Part shown: piece by piece, positions 31,049 through 41,998 of the stretch
Position numbering within the stretch: the first letter of the stretch is position 1
How the letters are laid out: the number at the start of each line of letters is the position of its first letter
Source of the DNA: JBDSSS01 sp963764195
Lineage (GTDB): Bacteria; Actinomycetota; Actinomycetes; Actinomycetales; Dermatophilaceae
DNA length: 64,000 bases
Reading direction: 5' to 3'
NCBI GenBank assembly: GCA_963764195.1
Contig: CAVXRG010000001.1
Span: 62,001-126,000 of the forward strand
The notes under the pieces: model-generated
Seen by the model: the letters and a program-made list of their open reading frames with translations, nothing else
Told to the model about the DNA's origin: nothing
Database searches by the model: none
Program-made: the position numbers and the translations under genes

Positions 31049-33232
31049 TCAGACCGCCCGGACGTCGAGCAGGTAGCCCTGGGCCGGCGCGAGGACCGGT
31101 GCGGCGAGGCCGACACCGGAGAGCACCGAGCCCGGCACGACGACGCCCTCCTCGGAGCACGCCGGTTCCCACCAGGCGGGGGGTACCGTCTGCGTGACGG
31201 CCGGGATGCCCGCCTCCGCACGGATGCGAACGGCATACGACCGGTGGGGATCCAGACCCGGCAGCGGGATCGCGCCCGGAACGACCTGGCGCGAGCTGAC
31301 GAGCGCGGCCAGGACGTAGGCGGCGCTCGTCCCGTCGGGCGCGACCGTCCCGGTGAGCTGGAGCGAGTCGTCGGGCAGGTCCGCCCGCACGAGGTCGCCG
31401 CTGTGCAGGAGCGGCCGGAGCTCGCGCACGAGCGAGGTCCACGCCGTCAACGTCGTCAGCTCCTCCTCGGAGCAGGTCGTGATGTCCCACTCGAGCCCGG
31501 CGTGGCCCTGCAGGGCGATCAGCATCCGGAAGCCGAGGTCGAGGTGGCGGTGCGTCGTGTGCGCCGTCGGCGGTCCGATGTGGCTGCCGATGAGCTCCGG
31601 CGGGACGAGCAGCGAGGTCCAGCGCTGGATGCTTGCCCGCTCGAGGGCGTCGTTGCAGTCGCTGGTCCAGACGCGGTCGGTGCGCTCCAGGACGCCGAGG
31701 TCGACCCGGGCCCCACCGCTGCTGCACGACTCGATCTCCAGCGCCGGGTGGCGCGCCCGCAGCTCGTCGAGCAGGGCGTAGAAGGCGAGGGTCTGGGCGT
31801 GGACCGCGGGCGCGTCGACGACCCCGTCCACGGTGTGCACCGCCTCGTGCAGGTCCCGGTTGTGGTCCCACTTGATGTAGTCGATGGCATAGGTCGCGAC
31901 GAGGACGCTGATCCGCTCGAGCAGCTGGTCGAAGGCCTCGGGGTGGGTCAGGTCGAGCAGCTGCTGGTGGCGCCATTCCCGCGGCGACCCGGCCCGCGGC
32001 CGGAGCACCCATTCGGGGTGGGCGCGCACGAGGTCGCTGTCCTCGTTGACCATCTCCGGCTCGAACCACAGCCCGAACTCGAGGCCGAGACCCTTGACGT
32101 GGTCGACGAGGGGAGCCAGCCCGTCGGGCCAGACCTCACCGCTGACGACCCAGTCGCCGAGCCCGACGCGGTCGTTGCGGCGTCCGCCGAACCACCCGTC
32201 GTCGAGGACGAACCGCTCCACCCCGATCCGACTGCCGGTGTCGGCGAGCCGCTTGAGGTGGTCGAGGTCGGTGTCGAAGTAGACCGCCTCCCACGTGTTG
32301 AGCACGACGGGGCGCGGGCTGCTCGGATGGCCCGGCCGGGCCCGGAGGCTGCGGTGGAGCCGGCGCGAGAGCCCGTCGAGACCGTCGGTGGCGTGCACGA
32401 AGACGACGGTCGGGGCGGCATAGCTCTCCCCGGGGGCGAGGCGCACCTCGCCCGGCGCGAGCAGCTCGCCGCCGCCGAGGACGGCCGCGTGTCGACCGGC
32501 CCCCTCGGGGAGCGCCTCGACGAGGTGCTCGTGGTTGCCGCTCCATGCGGTGTGGACCGCCCAGACCTCCCCATGCCGCCAGCCGAAGCCGCGCTCGCCG
32601 GCGACGAGGAGCAGGGTCGCGTCGTGGCCGGTGCGGCCGCGGCGGCTGGCCCGCAGGTGGGTGCCGTGGTCGAGGCGGCTGCGCTGCGGCGACCGCTCCC
32701 GGCACCAGCGTCCGGTGAGGTCGAGCACCTCGTCGGCGCGGCTCGGCAGCGGCAGGATGGAGCGCAGGGCGGAGACGTCGAGCGGCTCACTCGCCTCGCT
32801 CGTGTTCGTCACGGACGCGTCGACCCGGAGCACCCCGTGGGCGTCGATCGCGTGCCGCAGCTCGACGGCGAGCCCACTCGTGGAGCGCGCTCGGGTGGTG
32901 AGGACTCCGTCGCACTCCTCGACCGTGACGTCGTCCCAGCGGACCGCGCCCGAGCCGCCGGCGCGGTGACCGGCATACCCCGGCGTCCCAGACCACCCGT
33001 CGGCCTCGCCGGGCAGCAGGGTGAGCGGCCACGGCTGGTCGAAGAGGCTGTGCGCCACGGGTCGCCCGGTCGCCAAGGGGAGCGCGTCGTATGCCGCCCT
33101 GCCGCCCTCGAGCGGTGAGCCCCAGTGGAGCACCTCGGGCAGTCCACCGCCGACCTCCGGCGCCACCACGAGGGCGGAGCCGGCGGACTCGATGACGATC
33201 AGCGGGTTCGTCTGGGTTGCAGTCACACTCAT
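31049..33232 (-). CDS. GH36 alpha-galactosidase
   Basis: 727 aa. N-terminal beta-supersandwich, then the TIM barrel with PVVLNTWEAVYFDTDLDHLK, FVLDDGWFGGRRND and GLWFEPEMVNEDSDL. The nucleophile is Asp in DYIKWDHNRD (about 455) and the acid/base Asp in RVWTSDCNDALER (about 524), both intact; ESCSSGGARVDLG is also typical. It removes terminal alpha-galactose from melibiose or raffinose-type sugars. No signal peptide, so it acts on imported sugar. Start ATG 33232 overlaps the permease stop by ATGA, making it the last gene of the transport operon. Confidence 0.95.
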   Translation of the reverse strand: MSVTATQTNPLIVIESAGSALVVAPEVGGGLPEVLHWGSPLEGGRAAYDALPLATGRPVAHSLFDQPWPLTLLPGEADGWSGTPGYAGHRAGGSGAVRWDDVTVEECDGVLTTRARSTSGLAVELRHAIDAHGVLRVDASVTNTSEASEPLDVSALRSILPLPSRADEVLDLTGRWCRERSPQRSRLDHGTHLRASRRGRTGHDATLLLVAGERGFGWRHGEVWAVHTAWSGNHEHLVEALPEGAGRHAAVLGGGELLAPGEVRLAPGESYAAPTVVFVHATDGLDGLSRRLHRSLRARPGHPSSPRPVVLNTWEAVYFDTDLDHLKRLADTGSRIGVERFVLDDGWFGGRRNDRVGLGDWVVSGEVWPDGLAPLVDHVKGLGLEFGLWFEPEMVNEDSDLVRAHPEWVLRPRAGSPREWRHQQLLDLTHPEAFDQLLERISVLVATYAIDYIKWDHNRDLHEAVHTVDGVVDAPAVHAQTLAFYALLDELRARHPALEIESCSSGGARVDLGVLERTDRVWTSDCNDALERASIQRWTSLLVPPELIGSHIGPPTAHTTHRHLDLGFRMLIALQGHAGLEWDITTCSEEELTTLTAWTSLVRELRPLLHSGDLVRADLPDDSLQLTGTVAPDGTSAAYVLAALVSSRQVVPGAIPLPGLDPHRSYAVRIRAEAGIPAVTQTVPPAWWEPACSEEGVVVPGSVLSGVGLAAPVLAPAQGYLLDVRAV

Positions 33233-34155
33233 CCCTTGGTCGCGCCGAGCGTGAGGCCCGCCACGAAGTGTCGTTGGAGCACGAAGAAGATCACCAGGGT
33301 CGGGACCGCGACGATCATCGAGCCGGCAGCCACGAGGTTGTTGTCGGTGAAGAACTGCCCGCGCAGGTTGTTGAGCGAGCTCGTCACCGGGAACTTGTCG
33401 CCCTGCTGGAGCAGCACCGTGGCCCAGAAGAACTCGTTGTAGATCCACGTGGTCTGGAGCACCGCCAGCGCGGCGAGCGCCGGCCGGCAGAGCGGCAGCG
33501 TGATCCCGAAGAACTGGCGCAGCACGCCCGCCCCGTCGAGCACGGCCGACTCGTAGAGCTCCCGCGGCAGGGCCTTCATGTAGTTGCTGAGGACGAAGGC
33601 GCAGAAGCCGGTCTGGAAGGCGACGTTGACGAGGATCAGGCCGGTGAAGCTGTTGAGCAGCGTGCCCGAGTCACTGACCCAGAACGGCACCTCGATCGAG
33701 CGGAACATCCGGTAGACCGGGATGAGCAGCGCCTGCGGCGGAAGCAGGTTAGCGGCCATGAAGAAGCCGAGGAGGGCGAGGTTGAACTTGAACGAGAAGC
33801 GGGCCACGACGAACGCCACGCAGCAGGAGAGGAACAGCGTGAGGATGACCGCCGGCACGGTGATGATGAACGAGTTCCAGAAGTGGATCCCGAAATCGGC
33901 CTGCTGCCAGGCGGTCACGTAGTTCTGCAGGGTGAAGCCGCCCCACGAGATGTAGCCGTTCTTCGCGGTGTAGGCGTAGTCGCGGAAGGAGTTGACGAGG
34001 GCGAGCACGATCGGCCCGAGCCAGACGAGCGAGATCAGGGTGAGGATGACGGGCATCATCCACTTGCGTCCAGAGCTGGGCCCGCCCTCGGTCGGCGTCG
34101 TCAGCTCACGCTCCCGCTTGTCGACGGGGTTGGTGGCAACGGTCTGACCGGACAT
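33229..34155 (-). CDS. ABC sugar transporter permease (MalG-like)
   Basis: 308 aa, six membrane helices, with the C-terminal EAA loop LYESAVLDGAGVLRQFFGIT and PLCRPALAALAVLQTTWIYN. The MalG-type end (FVLQRHFVAGLTLGATKG) is present. It forms the inner-membrane pore with the upstream permease. No ATPase gene is in the operon; actinobacterial sugar importers often share one MsiK-type ATPase encoded elsewhere. It lies two bases after the upstream permease stop codon. Confidence 0.93.
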   Translation of the reverse strand: MSGQTVATNPVDKRERELTTPTEGGPSSGRKWMMPVILTLISLVWLGPIVLALVNSFRDYAYTAKNGYISWGGFTLQNYVTAWQQADFGIHFWNSFIITVPAVILTLFLSCCVAFVVARFSFKFNLALLGFFMAANLLPPQALLIPVYRMFRSIEVPFWVSDSGTLLNSFTGLILVNVAFQTGFCAFVLSNYMKALPRELYESAVLDGAGVLRQFFGITLPLCRPALAALAVLQTTWIYNEFFWATVLLQQGDKFPVTSSLNNLRGQFFTDNNLVAAGSMIVAVPTLVIFFVLQRHFVAGLTLGATKG

Positions 34156-34157
34156 GG

Positions 34158-35057
34158 TCAGTCCTCCTTCATGGCGATACGGAGGTAGACGAAGACGAGC
34201 ACGCTGGAGATGGCGAGCATGATCGTCGCGAGGGCCGAGCCGAATCCGATGCGGCTGGCCTCCCCGACGACGTTCTGGGTGACGAGGGTCGAGATCAGCT
34301 CGAGGCCGTTGCGGCCCTTGTTGATCACCCAGACGAGGTCGAAGGCGCGCAGCGACTCGATGAAGGTGACGATGAGCACGATGATGTTGATCGGGCGCAT
34401 CACCGGGAAGATGATCTTGAAGAAGGTCGTCCGCTCGCTCGCCCCGTCGACCCGCGCCGCCTCACGGAGCGAAGGGTCCACGCCCTTGAGGCCGGCCAGG
34501 TAGAGCAACATGATGTAGCCGGAGTGCCGCCAGCTCGCGGCGACGAGGGCGGCCCACAGGTTGACGCTCGGGTCGCCGTACCAGTCGGTCGTGCCACCGG
34601 TGATGGCGTTGAGCAGGCCCTGGTCGCGGGAGTAGATGAGCTGCCAGATGAAGCCGATGAGAGCGAGCGACAGCACGACGGGCAGGTAGATGCTCGTCTG
34701 GTAGAAGCGGGTCCCGGCGATTCCGCGGTCGACGAGCACCGCGAAGAGCATGCCCAGCGGGGTCGCGATGAAGAACATCACGCCGAGCCAGATGAGGTTG
34801 TGCTGGATCGCCGGCCAGAACGGTGGGTAGATCGTCGCGATGTCGACGTAGTTCTTGAAGCCGACCGGCTTGATGCCGGACAGCGGCCCGATCCCGTCCC
34901 AGTTGGTGAACGAGAGCACGACCGAGCCCACCGCCGGCAGCCACACGAGCCACGTGACGAGCAGGGACGGCACGAGGACCATCAAACCGACGACGACCTT
35001 GTCCCGCGCCGAGAGGTGGTCGATGCCGCGGTACTTGCCTTTTGCCTTGGTTGCCAT
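34158..35057 (-). CDS. ABC sugar transporter permease (MalF-like)
   Basis: 299 aa from ATG 35057 (GGAGGGACGGC upstream); an extension to 35120 is not supported. Six membrane helices and the EAA loop LREAARVDGASERTTFFKII followed by PVMRPINIIVLIVTFIESLR. GTRFYQTSIYLPVVLSLALI is the usual second periplasmic segment. It partners with the MalG-like permease. Together with the binding protein it should bring in an alpha- or beta-galactoside. Confidence 0.93.
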   Translation of the reverse strand: MATKAKGKYRGIDHLSARDKVVVGLMVLVPSLLVTWLVWLPAVGSVVLSFTNWDGIGPLSGIKPVGFKNYVDIATIYPPFWPAIQHNLIWLGVMFFIATPLGMLFAVLVDRGIAGTRFYQTSIYLPVVLSLALIGFIWQLIYSRDQGLLNAITGGTTDWYGDPSVNLWAALVAASWRHSGYIMLLYLAGLKGVDPSLREAARVDGASERTTFFKIIFPVMRPINIIVLIVTFIESLRAFDLVWVINKGRNGLELISTLVTQNVVGEASRIGFGSALATIMLAISSVLVFVYLRIAMKED

Positions 35058-35074
35058 GCCGTCCCTCCTCCCGG

Positions 35075-36430
35075 TCAGGTTGCGAAGATGCTCTTCTTCT
35101 GGGCCTCGATGCTGTTGCACAGGCCGTCGATGTCCTTCGGGTTCTTCAGGAAGGCCTGGATGGCGGGGATCATCACCGTCGAGGCGAAGTCCGGCCGGGT
35201 GTCGCGGTCCATGAACTGGGCGATCGACTTGGCGGACTTGACGAACTCGACCGACTTCTTCTGGAGCGAGGTGTAGCCCGAGGTGTCGGCGCCGTCGTTG
35301 GTGGCGATGACGCTCGGGTCGGCCTTGACGACGATGTTCTGCGCGTCCGGGGAGCCGAGGAAGGCGAGCAGCTTCTTCGCGGCGGCCTCGTTCTTGGGCC
35401 GCTTGCTCATCATCCAGCCGTCGATCGGCGCCTCGATGGCGTCGGCGCCGATGGTCGGGTCGACCTCCGGGAAGGTGAAGAAGTCGAGGTCCTCCTGCTC
35501 GGCACCCTTCTCGAACTGCTGGGCGACGAAGGAGCCGAGGACGTACATGCCGGCCTTCTTCTGCTGGAGCGCCTGGGCGGCCTCCTGCCAGGTCCGGCCG
35601 AGCGCGTCCGCCTGGTGGATCGGGAGCAGCCCGGCCCAGGTGTCGAAGACCTTCTTGACCTTGGGGTCAGCCCACGACTCCTTGCCGGCCATCAGGCTGA
35701 TGTGGAAGTCGTAGCCGTTGACCCGCAGGTTGAGCTGGTCGAAGGTGCCCATCGCGGGCCAGCCGTCCTTGTCGCCGAAGGCGATCGGGACGAGGCCGTC
35801 CTTCTTCATCTGCATGCCGAGGGTGTTGAGCTCGTCGAGGGTCTTGGGAGCCTCGTAGCCCTTGTCCGCAAAGACGCTCTTGCGGTAGAAGACGGCCCAC
35901 GGGTAGGTGGTGGCGGGCACGAAGTACTGCTTGCCGTCGTCACCCGTCGAGGCCTTCTTGAGCGCGTCGCTCATGCCGTCGAGGTTCTGCCACACGTCGG
36001 AGATGTCCCCGGCGAGGTCCTTGCTCGCGAAGAAGCGCATCCGGTAGCCGGCGAACCACGTGAAGATGTCGTCGGGCGAGCCTTGCAGGTAGTTGTTGAT
36101 GTTCTCCTGGAAGGAGTTGTGGTCGATGGTGTTGATCTTCACCGTCGTGCCGGAGTTGGCCTTCTGGAAGGCGTCCATGACCGACTGCATCGCGGCCTTG
36201 GGCACGGCGTCCGACTGGTTGGAGCCGACCGACACGGTGCCGGTGACGGGGCCGGTGGGCACACCGGCGCCCGTGTCGGTGCTGCTGCCACCACAGGCCG
36301 CGAGCGCACCGGTCCCGAGGAGGGCTCCCGCGCCGACGGCGCCGCGCAGCAGGGTGCGGCGGTCGAGGCCACGGACGGACGGGGGGACGAGGCGGGCGAG
36401 GTAGTCGGCCTCGCTCTGCGGACGGGTCAT
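35075..36430 (-). CDS. Sugar-binding lipoprotein of an ABC importer (Tat signal)
   Basis: 451 aa. The N-terminus carries a twin-arginine signal (LDRRTLLRGAVGAGALLGTG) ending in a lipobox (LAACGG), so the protein is exported folded and anchored as a lipoprotein. The body is a family-1 extracellular solute-binding protein: KAAMQSVMDAFQKANSGTTV, QGSPDDIFTWFAGYRMRFFA, GWMMSKRPKNEAAAKKLLAF. It delivers sugar to the two permeases encoded downstream. AAAGGAGA precedes the ATG. Ligand inferred as a galactoside from the neighbouring GH36 and GH42 genes. Confidence 0.93.
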   Translation of the reverse strand: MTRPQSEADYLARLVPPSVRGLDRRTLLRGAVGAGALLGTGALAACGGSSTDTGAGVPTGPVTGTVSVGSNQSDAVPKAAMQSVMDAFQKANSGTTVKINTIDHNSFQENINNYLQGSPDDIFTWFAGYRMRFFASKDLAGDISDVWQNLDGMSDALKKASTGDDGKQYFVPATTYPWAVFYRKSVFADKGYEAPKTLDELNTLGMQMKKDGLVPIAFGDKDGWPAMGTFDQLNLRVNGYDFHISLMAGKESWADPKVKKVFDTWAGLLPIHQADALGRTWQEAAQALQQKKAGMYVLGSFVAQQFEKGAEQEDLDFFTFPEVDPTIGADAIEAPIDGWMMSKRPKNEAAAKKLLAFLGSPDAQNIVVKADPSVIATNDGADTSGYTSLQKKSVEFVKSAKSIAQFMDRDTRPDFASTVMIPAIQAFLKNPKDIDGLCNSIEAQKKSIFAT

Positions 36431-36480
36431 GGCAGTCTCCTTTGACGCTTACCGGGGTCCGCCGGTGGCGACACGGAATC

Positions 36481-36545
36481 GAACAGACTCCATCACAAAC
36501 CACCAGCAATGAACAGAGCGTGGCCGCTCGCCCGGGTCCTGTCAA
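36481..36545 (-). promoter_or_regulatory. Promoter and operator of the galactoside ABC/GH36 operon
   Basis: On the minus strand TTGACA (36545-36540), a 17-bp spacer, then CACGCT (36522-36517). The same pair at the same spacing occurs in the opposite GH42 promoter. Two direct copies of GAACAGA (36481-36487 and 36511-36517 on the plus strand) lie exactly 30 bp apart just downstream of the transcription start, a good place for a DeoR repressor. Confidence 0.55.
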
Positions 36546-36736
36546 GACTCGCCGCCAAATTGAGACCTCCCCGATGCCCCCGCGCCCCGACCCTCGACAG
36601 AGGGTCGAGCAGATGCCCGAACACGCTCACCGGCAGGCCAACTCGCCCGACCTACACCCATGAGGCGCGGTAGGGTCTGTCACGTCGAGCCGCCGGTGGT
36701 CACTCCGACGCCACTGTGGGCTGTTGTTGGAAGTTG

Positions 36737-36765
36737 TTGACATCTGGGGGTGGCGCGGCCACGCT
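36737..36765 (+). promoter_or_regulatory. Promoter of the GH42-deoR-galTK operon (leaderless)
   Basis: TTGACA (36737-36742), 17 bp, CACGCT (36760-36765). The ATG at 36773 falls seven bases after the -10, so the mRNA probably begins at the start codon, and no ribosome site is present. Two TTGTTG copies overlap the -35 and may be part of an operator. Confidence 0.6.
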
Positions 36766-36772
36766 GTCCCAC

Positions 36773-38764
36773 ATGCGTGCATGGCCGACGAAGACCCTCG
36801 CCCTCGGTGGCGACTACAACCCCGAGCAGTGGCCCCGTGCCGTTTGGGACGAGGACATCGCGCTCATGCAGCGGGCCGGGGTCAGCTTCGTCAGCCTCGG
36901 GATCTTCTCGTGGTCCTGGCTCGAGCCGGCCGAGGGCGAGTACTCCTTCGAGTGGCTCGACACGATCATGGACCGGCTGCACGCGGCCGGCATCGCGGTC
37001 GATCTCGCCACGGCCACCGCGACCCCCCCGCCCTGGCTCTCGGCCGCGCACCCCGAGATCCTGCCGGTCGACCACGAGGGGCACACCCTCTGGCCCGGGA
37101 GCCGCCAGACGTGGTGTCCGACCTCGCCCGTCTACCGCGAGTACGCCCTCGCCCTGACCCGCCAGCTCGCGACCCGCTACCACGAGCACCCCGCCGTGGC
37201 GATGTGGCACGTCTCCAACGAGTACGGCTGCCACAACCTGCCCTGCTACTGCGACGGGTGCGCCCGCCACTTCCGCTCCTGGCTCGGGCGCCGCTACGCC
37301 GGCGGGCTCGACGAGCTCAACGACGCGTGGGGCACCGCCTTCTGGAGCCAGCGCTACACCGACTGGGAGCAGATCCTGCCGCCCCGCCTGTCGACGGCCT
37401 TCGCCAACCCGACGCAGGTGCTCGACTACAAGCGCTTCTCCTCCGACGCGCTGCTCGACTTCATGAAGGCCGAGCGGGCCGTGCTCGACGAGCTCTCCCC
37501 CGGGGTCCCGGTGACGACGAACTTCATGACGATGGAGCACTTCCGCCACCTCGACTACCAGGACTGGGTCCCGACCGTCGACGTCGTCAGCACCGACCAC
37601 TACATCGTCGGCGCCCTCCCGGACCCGCGCGCGGAGCTCGCCTACAGCGGCGACCTCACCCGCGGCCTCGCCGGCGGTGCCCCGTGGATGCTGATGGAGC
37701 ACTCGACGAGCGCCGTCAACTGGCAGCCGACCAACCACGCCAAGGACCCCGGCCAGACGATCCGCGACGCGGTCGCCCACGTCGCCCGCGGCGCCGACAC
37801 CATCGGGTGGTTCCAGTGGCGCCAGTCGCGCTCCGGCTCGGAGAAGTTCCACAGCGCCGTCGTCCCGCACGCCGGCGCCGACAGCGCCCGCTTCCGGGAG
37901 GTCGAGGAGCTCGGTCGCATCGCGGGCCGCCTCGGTGAGCTCGTGGGGAGCCGGGTCGAGGCGACCGTCGCGATCCTGCACGACTTCCAGGCGATCTGGG
38001 CGGCCGAGGGTCCGTGCATGCCCTCCTCCGACCTCGACGCGCTCGAGGCAGCCCGCCGGATCCACCGCCTGCTCCACGACCGCGGCATCACGGCCGACGT
38101 CGTGCACCCGAGCGCCGACCTGTCCGCCTACGACCTCGTCGTCGTGCCGCAGCTCTACCTCGTCACCGACGCGCACGCCGAGGCCGTCGCCGAGGCCGCC
38201 GCCGGCGGCGCCCAGGTGCTCGTCACCTACTTCTCCGGCATCAGCGACGAGTTCGACCATGTCCGGCTCGGCGGCTACCCCGGCGCCTTCCGCGACCTGC
38301 TCGGCGTCCGGGTCGAGGAGTTCTTCCCCCTCGGACCCGACGAGACCGTCGCCCTCGGCAGCGGGTCGGGCACCTGGTGGAGCGAGCACGTCGAGCTCAC
38401 CGGTGCCATGGTGCTCGAGACGTATGCCGCCGGCCCCCTCGCCGGGCGCCCCGCGATCACCCGCCACGACGTCGCCGACGGGTCCGCCTGGTACCTCAGC
38501 ACGCTGCCCGACGACGACCGCCTCGGCGCCCTCCTCGACGACGTGCTCGCCGCTGCCGGCGTGCAGCCCGCGGTCGAGGACCTGCCCCGGGGCGTAGAGG
38601 CCACCCGCCGCAGCAGCGACGAGGGTTCGTGGCTCTTCCTGCTCAACCACACCGACACCGAGCACGTCGTGACGGCCACCGGCCAGGACCTCGTCGCGGA
38701 CCGCGCCGTCGACGGCTCGGTCACCCTGGCCCCGGGTGCCGTCGCGGTCATCAGGGAGGTGTGA
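36773..38764 (+). CDS. GH42 beta-galactosidase
   Basis: 663 aa. Starts MRAWPTKTLALGGDYNPEQW, the usual GH42 entry (GGDYNPEQWP). The acid/base Glu is in HVSNEYGCHN (about 148) and the nucleophile Glu in MLMEHSTSAVNW (about 309). The GH42 zinc cluster CHNLPCYCDGCARHF is intact. The trimerisation and C-terminal beta domains follow, ending GSVTLAPGAVAVIREV. No signal peptide, so it is cytoplasmic and cleaves imported beta-galactosides. It heads the operon with deoR, galT and galK. Confidence 0.95.
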   Translation: MRAWPTKTLALGGDYNPEQWPRAVWDEDIALMQRAGVSFVSLGIFSWSWLEPAEGEYSFEWLDTIMDRLHAAGIAVDLATATATPPPWLSAAHPEILPVDHEGHTLWPGSRQTWCPTSPVYREYALALTRQLATRYHEHPAVAMWHVSNEYGCHNLPCYCDGCARHFRSWLGRRYAGGLDELNDAWGTAFWSQRYTDWEQILPPRLSTAFANPTQVLDYKRFSSDALLDFMKAERAVLDELSPGVPVTTNFMTMEHFRHLDYQDWVPTVDVVSTDHYIVGALPDPRAELAYSGDLTRGLAGGAPWMLMEHSTSAVNWQPTNHAKDPGQTIRDAVAHVARGADTIGWFQWRQSRSGSEKFHSAVVPHAGADSARFREVEELGRIAGRLGELVGSRVEATVAILHDFQAIWAAEGPCMPSSDLDALEAARRIHRLLHDRGITADVVHPSADLSAYDLVVVPQLYLVTDAHAEAVAEAAAGGAQVLVTYFSGISDEFDHVRLGGYPGAFRDLLGVRVEEFFPLGPDETVALGSGSGTWWSEHVELTGAMVLETYAAGPLAGRPAITRHDVADGSAWYLSTLPDDDRLGALLDDVLAAAGVQPAVEDLPRGVEATRRSSDEGSWLFLLNHTDTEHVVTATGQDLVADRAVDGSVTLAPGAVAVIREV

Positions 38765-38765
38765 T

Positions 38766-39553
38766 GTGCTCGCCAGCCAGCGTCGGTCGGTGATCCTCGA
38801 GCTCGTCGAGGAGGCCGGCGCCGTCCGCGTCTCCGAGCTCGTCGACCGGCTCGGGGTCTCGGACATGACGATCCGGCGCGACATCGAGCGGCTCTCGGTC
38901 GAGGGCCGGATCGAGCGGGTGCACGGTGGCGCCCTCGCCCTCGGCGGCGAGCACGCGAGCGACGAGCCCGGGTTCTCCGCCAAGTCCGAGCTCCAGCGCG
39001 CTCAGAAGATGGCGATCGCTCGGGCTGCCGCCACCCTCGTCGAGCCCGGTACGGCCGTCGGCATCTCGGCCGGCACCACCACCTACGAGCTCGCGCTCGC
39101 GGTCCGCGACGTCCCCGAACTCACCGTCGTGACCAACTCGGTCCCCGTCGCGCAGCTGCTCCACGAGCACCGGGCCACGGGTCAGACCGTCATCCTCACC
39201 GGCGGGGTCCGCACCCCGTCGGACGCCCTGGTCGGGCCGGTCGCCGTCGCGTCCCTGCGCTCGCTCCACGTCGACCTGCTCTTCCTCGGCGCCCACGGCG
39301 TCGATGCCCGGGCGGGCCTGACCACCCCCAACATCGTCGAGGCCGAGACCAACCGCGCCCTCGTCGAGTCGGCACGGCGGGTCTGCGTCCTCGCCGACTC
39401 GAGCAAGTGGGGCACCGTCGGCCTCAGCACGTTCGCCGACCTGTCCGAGGTCGACCTCTTCGTCACCGACGACGGACTCCCGGCACGGGCCCGCTCGGCC
39501 CTCGCGGAGATCGTCGGTGGCCTCGAGGTCGTCAGCCCCGAGGAGGCTCCCGC

Positions 39554-39557
<4 letters not shown>
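38766..39557 (+). CDS. DeoR-family transcriptional repressor
   Basis: 263 aa from GTG 38766, one base after the GH42 stop, with GGAGGTG upstream. HTH: QRRSVILELVEEAGAVRVSE and LVDRLGVSDMTIRRDIERLS. The sugar-phosphate-binding DeoR_C domain has GISAGTTTYELA, VTNSVPVAQLL and FLGAHGVDARAGLTTPNIVE, with ADSSKWGTVGLSTFADLSEV near the end. It is embedded among galactose genes, so the expected inducer is a galactose phosphate. The repeated GAACAGA/TTGTTG elements at 36481-36740 are its likely operators. Confidence 0.93.
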
Positions 39558-41877
<2,320 letters not shown>

Positions 41878-41888
41878 CCCGTTTCCCC

Positions 41889-41971
41889 GTCGAGTGGGCA
41901 CTTTCACCCGCCCGGACCCACGAAAGGTCGGCTTCCGCCGTCCCGGGGGCGGGTGAAAGTGCCCACTCGAC
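41889..41971. repeat. 25-bp perfect inverted repeat between galK and the MFS gene
   Basis: Arms 41889-41913 (starting GTCGAGTGGGCACTTTCACC) and 41947-41971 are exact reverse complements, with a 33-nt spacer that can itself fold (GGACC...GGTC). It may terminate galK transcription. Its length and AT content resemble the elements at 24676 and 44846, suggesting a mobile or REP-like family. Confidence 0.8.
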
Positions 41972-41998
41972 TTTAGGGTCGCGGTTAGGGTGCCGACC

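Noticed and set aside
36431..36772. Riboswitch or RNA leader
   Set aside because: No known aptamer features; the promoter/operator layout explains the region.
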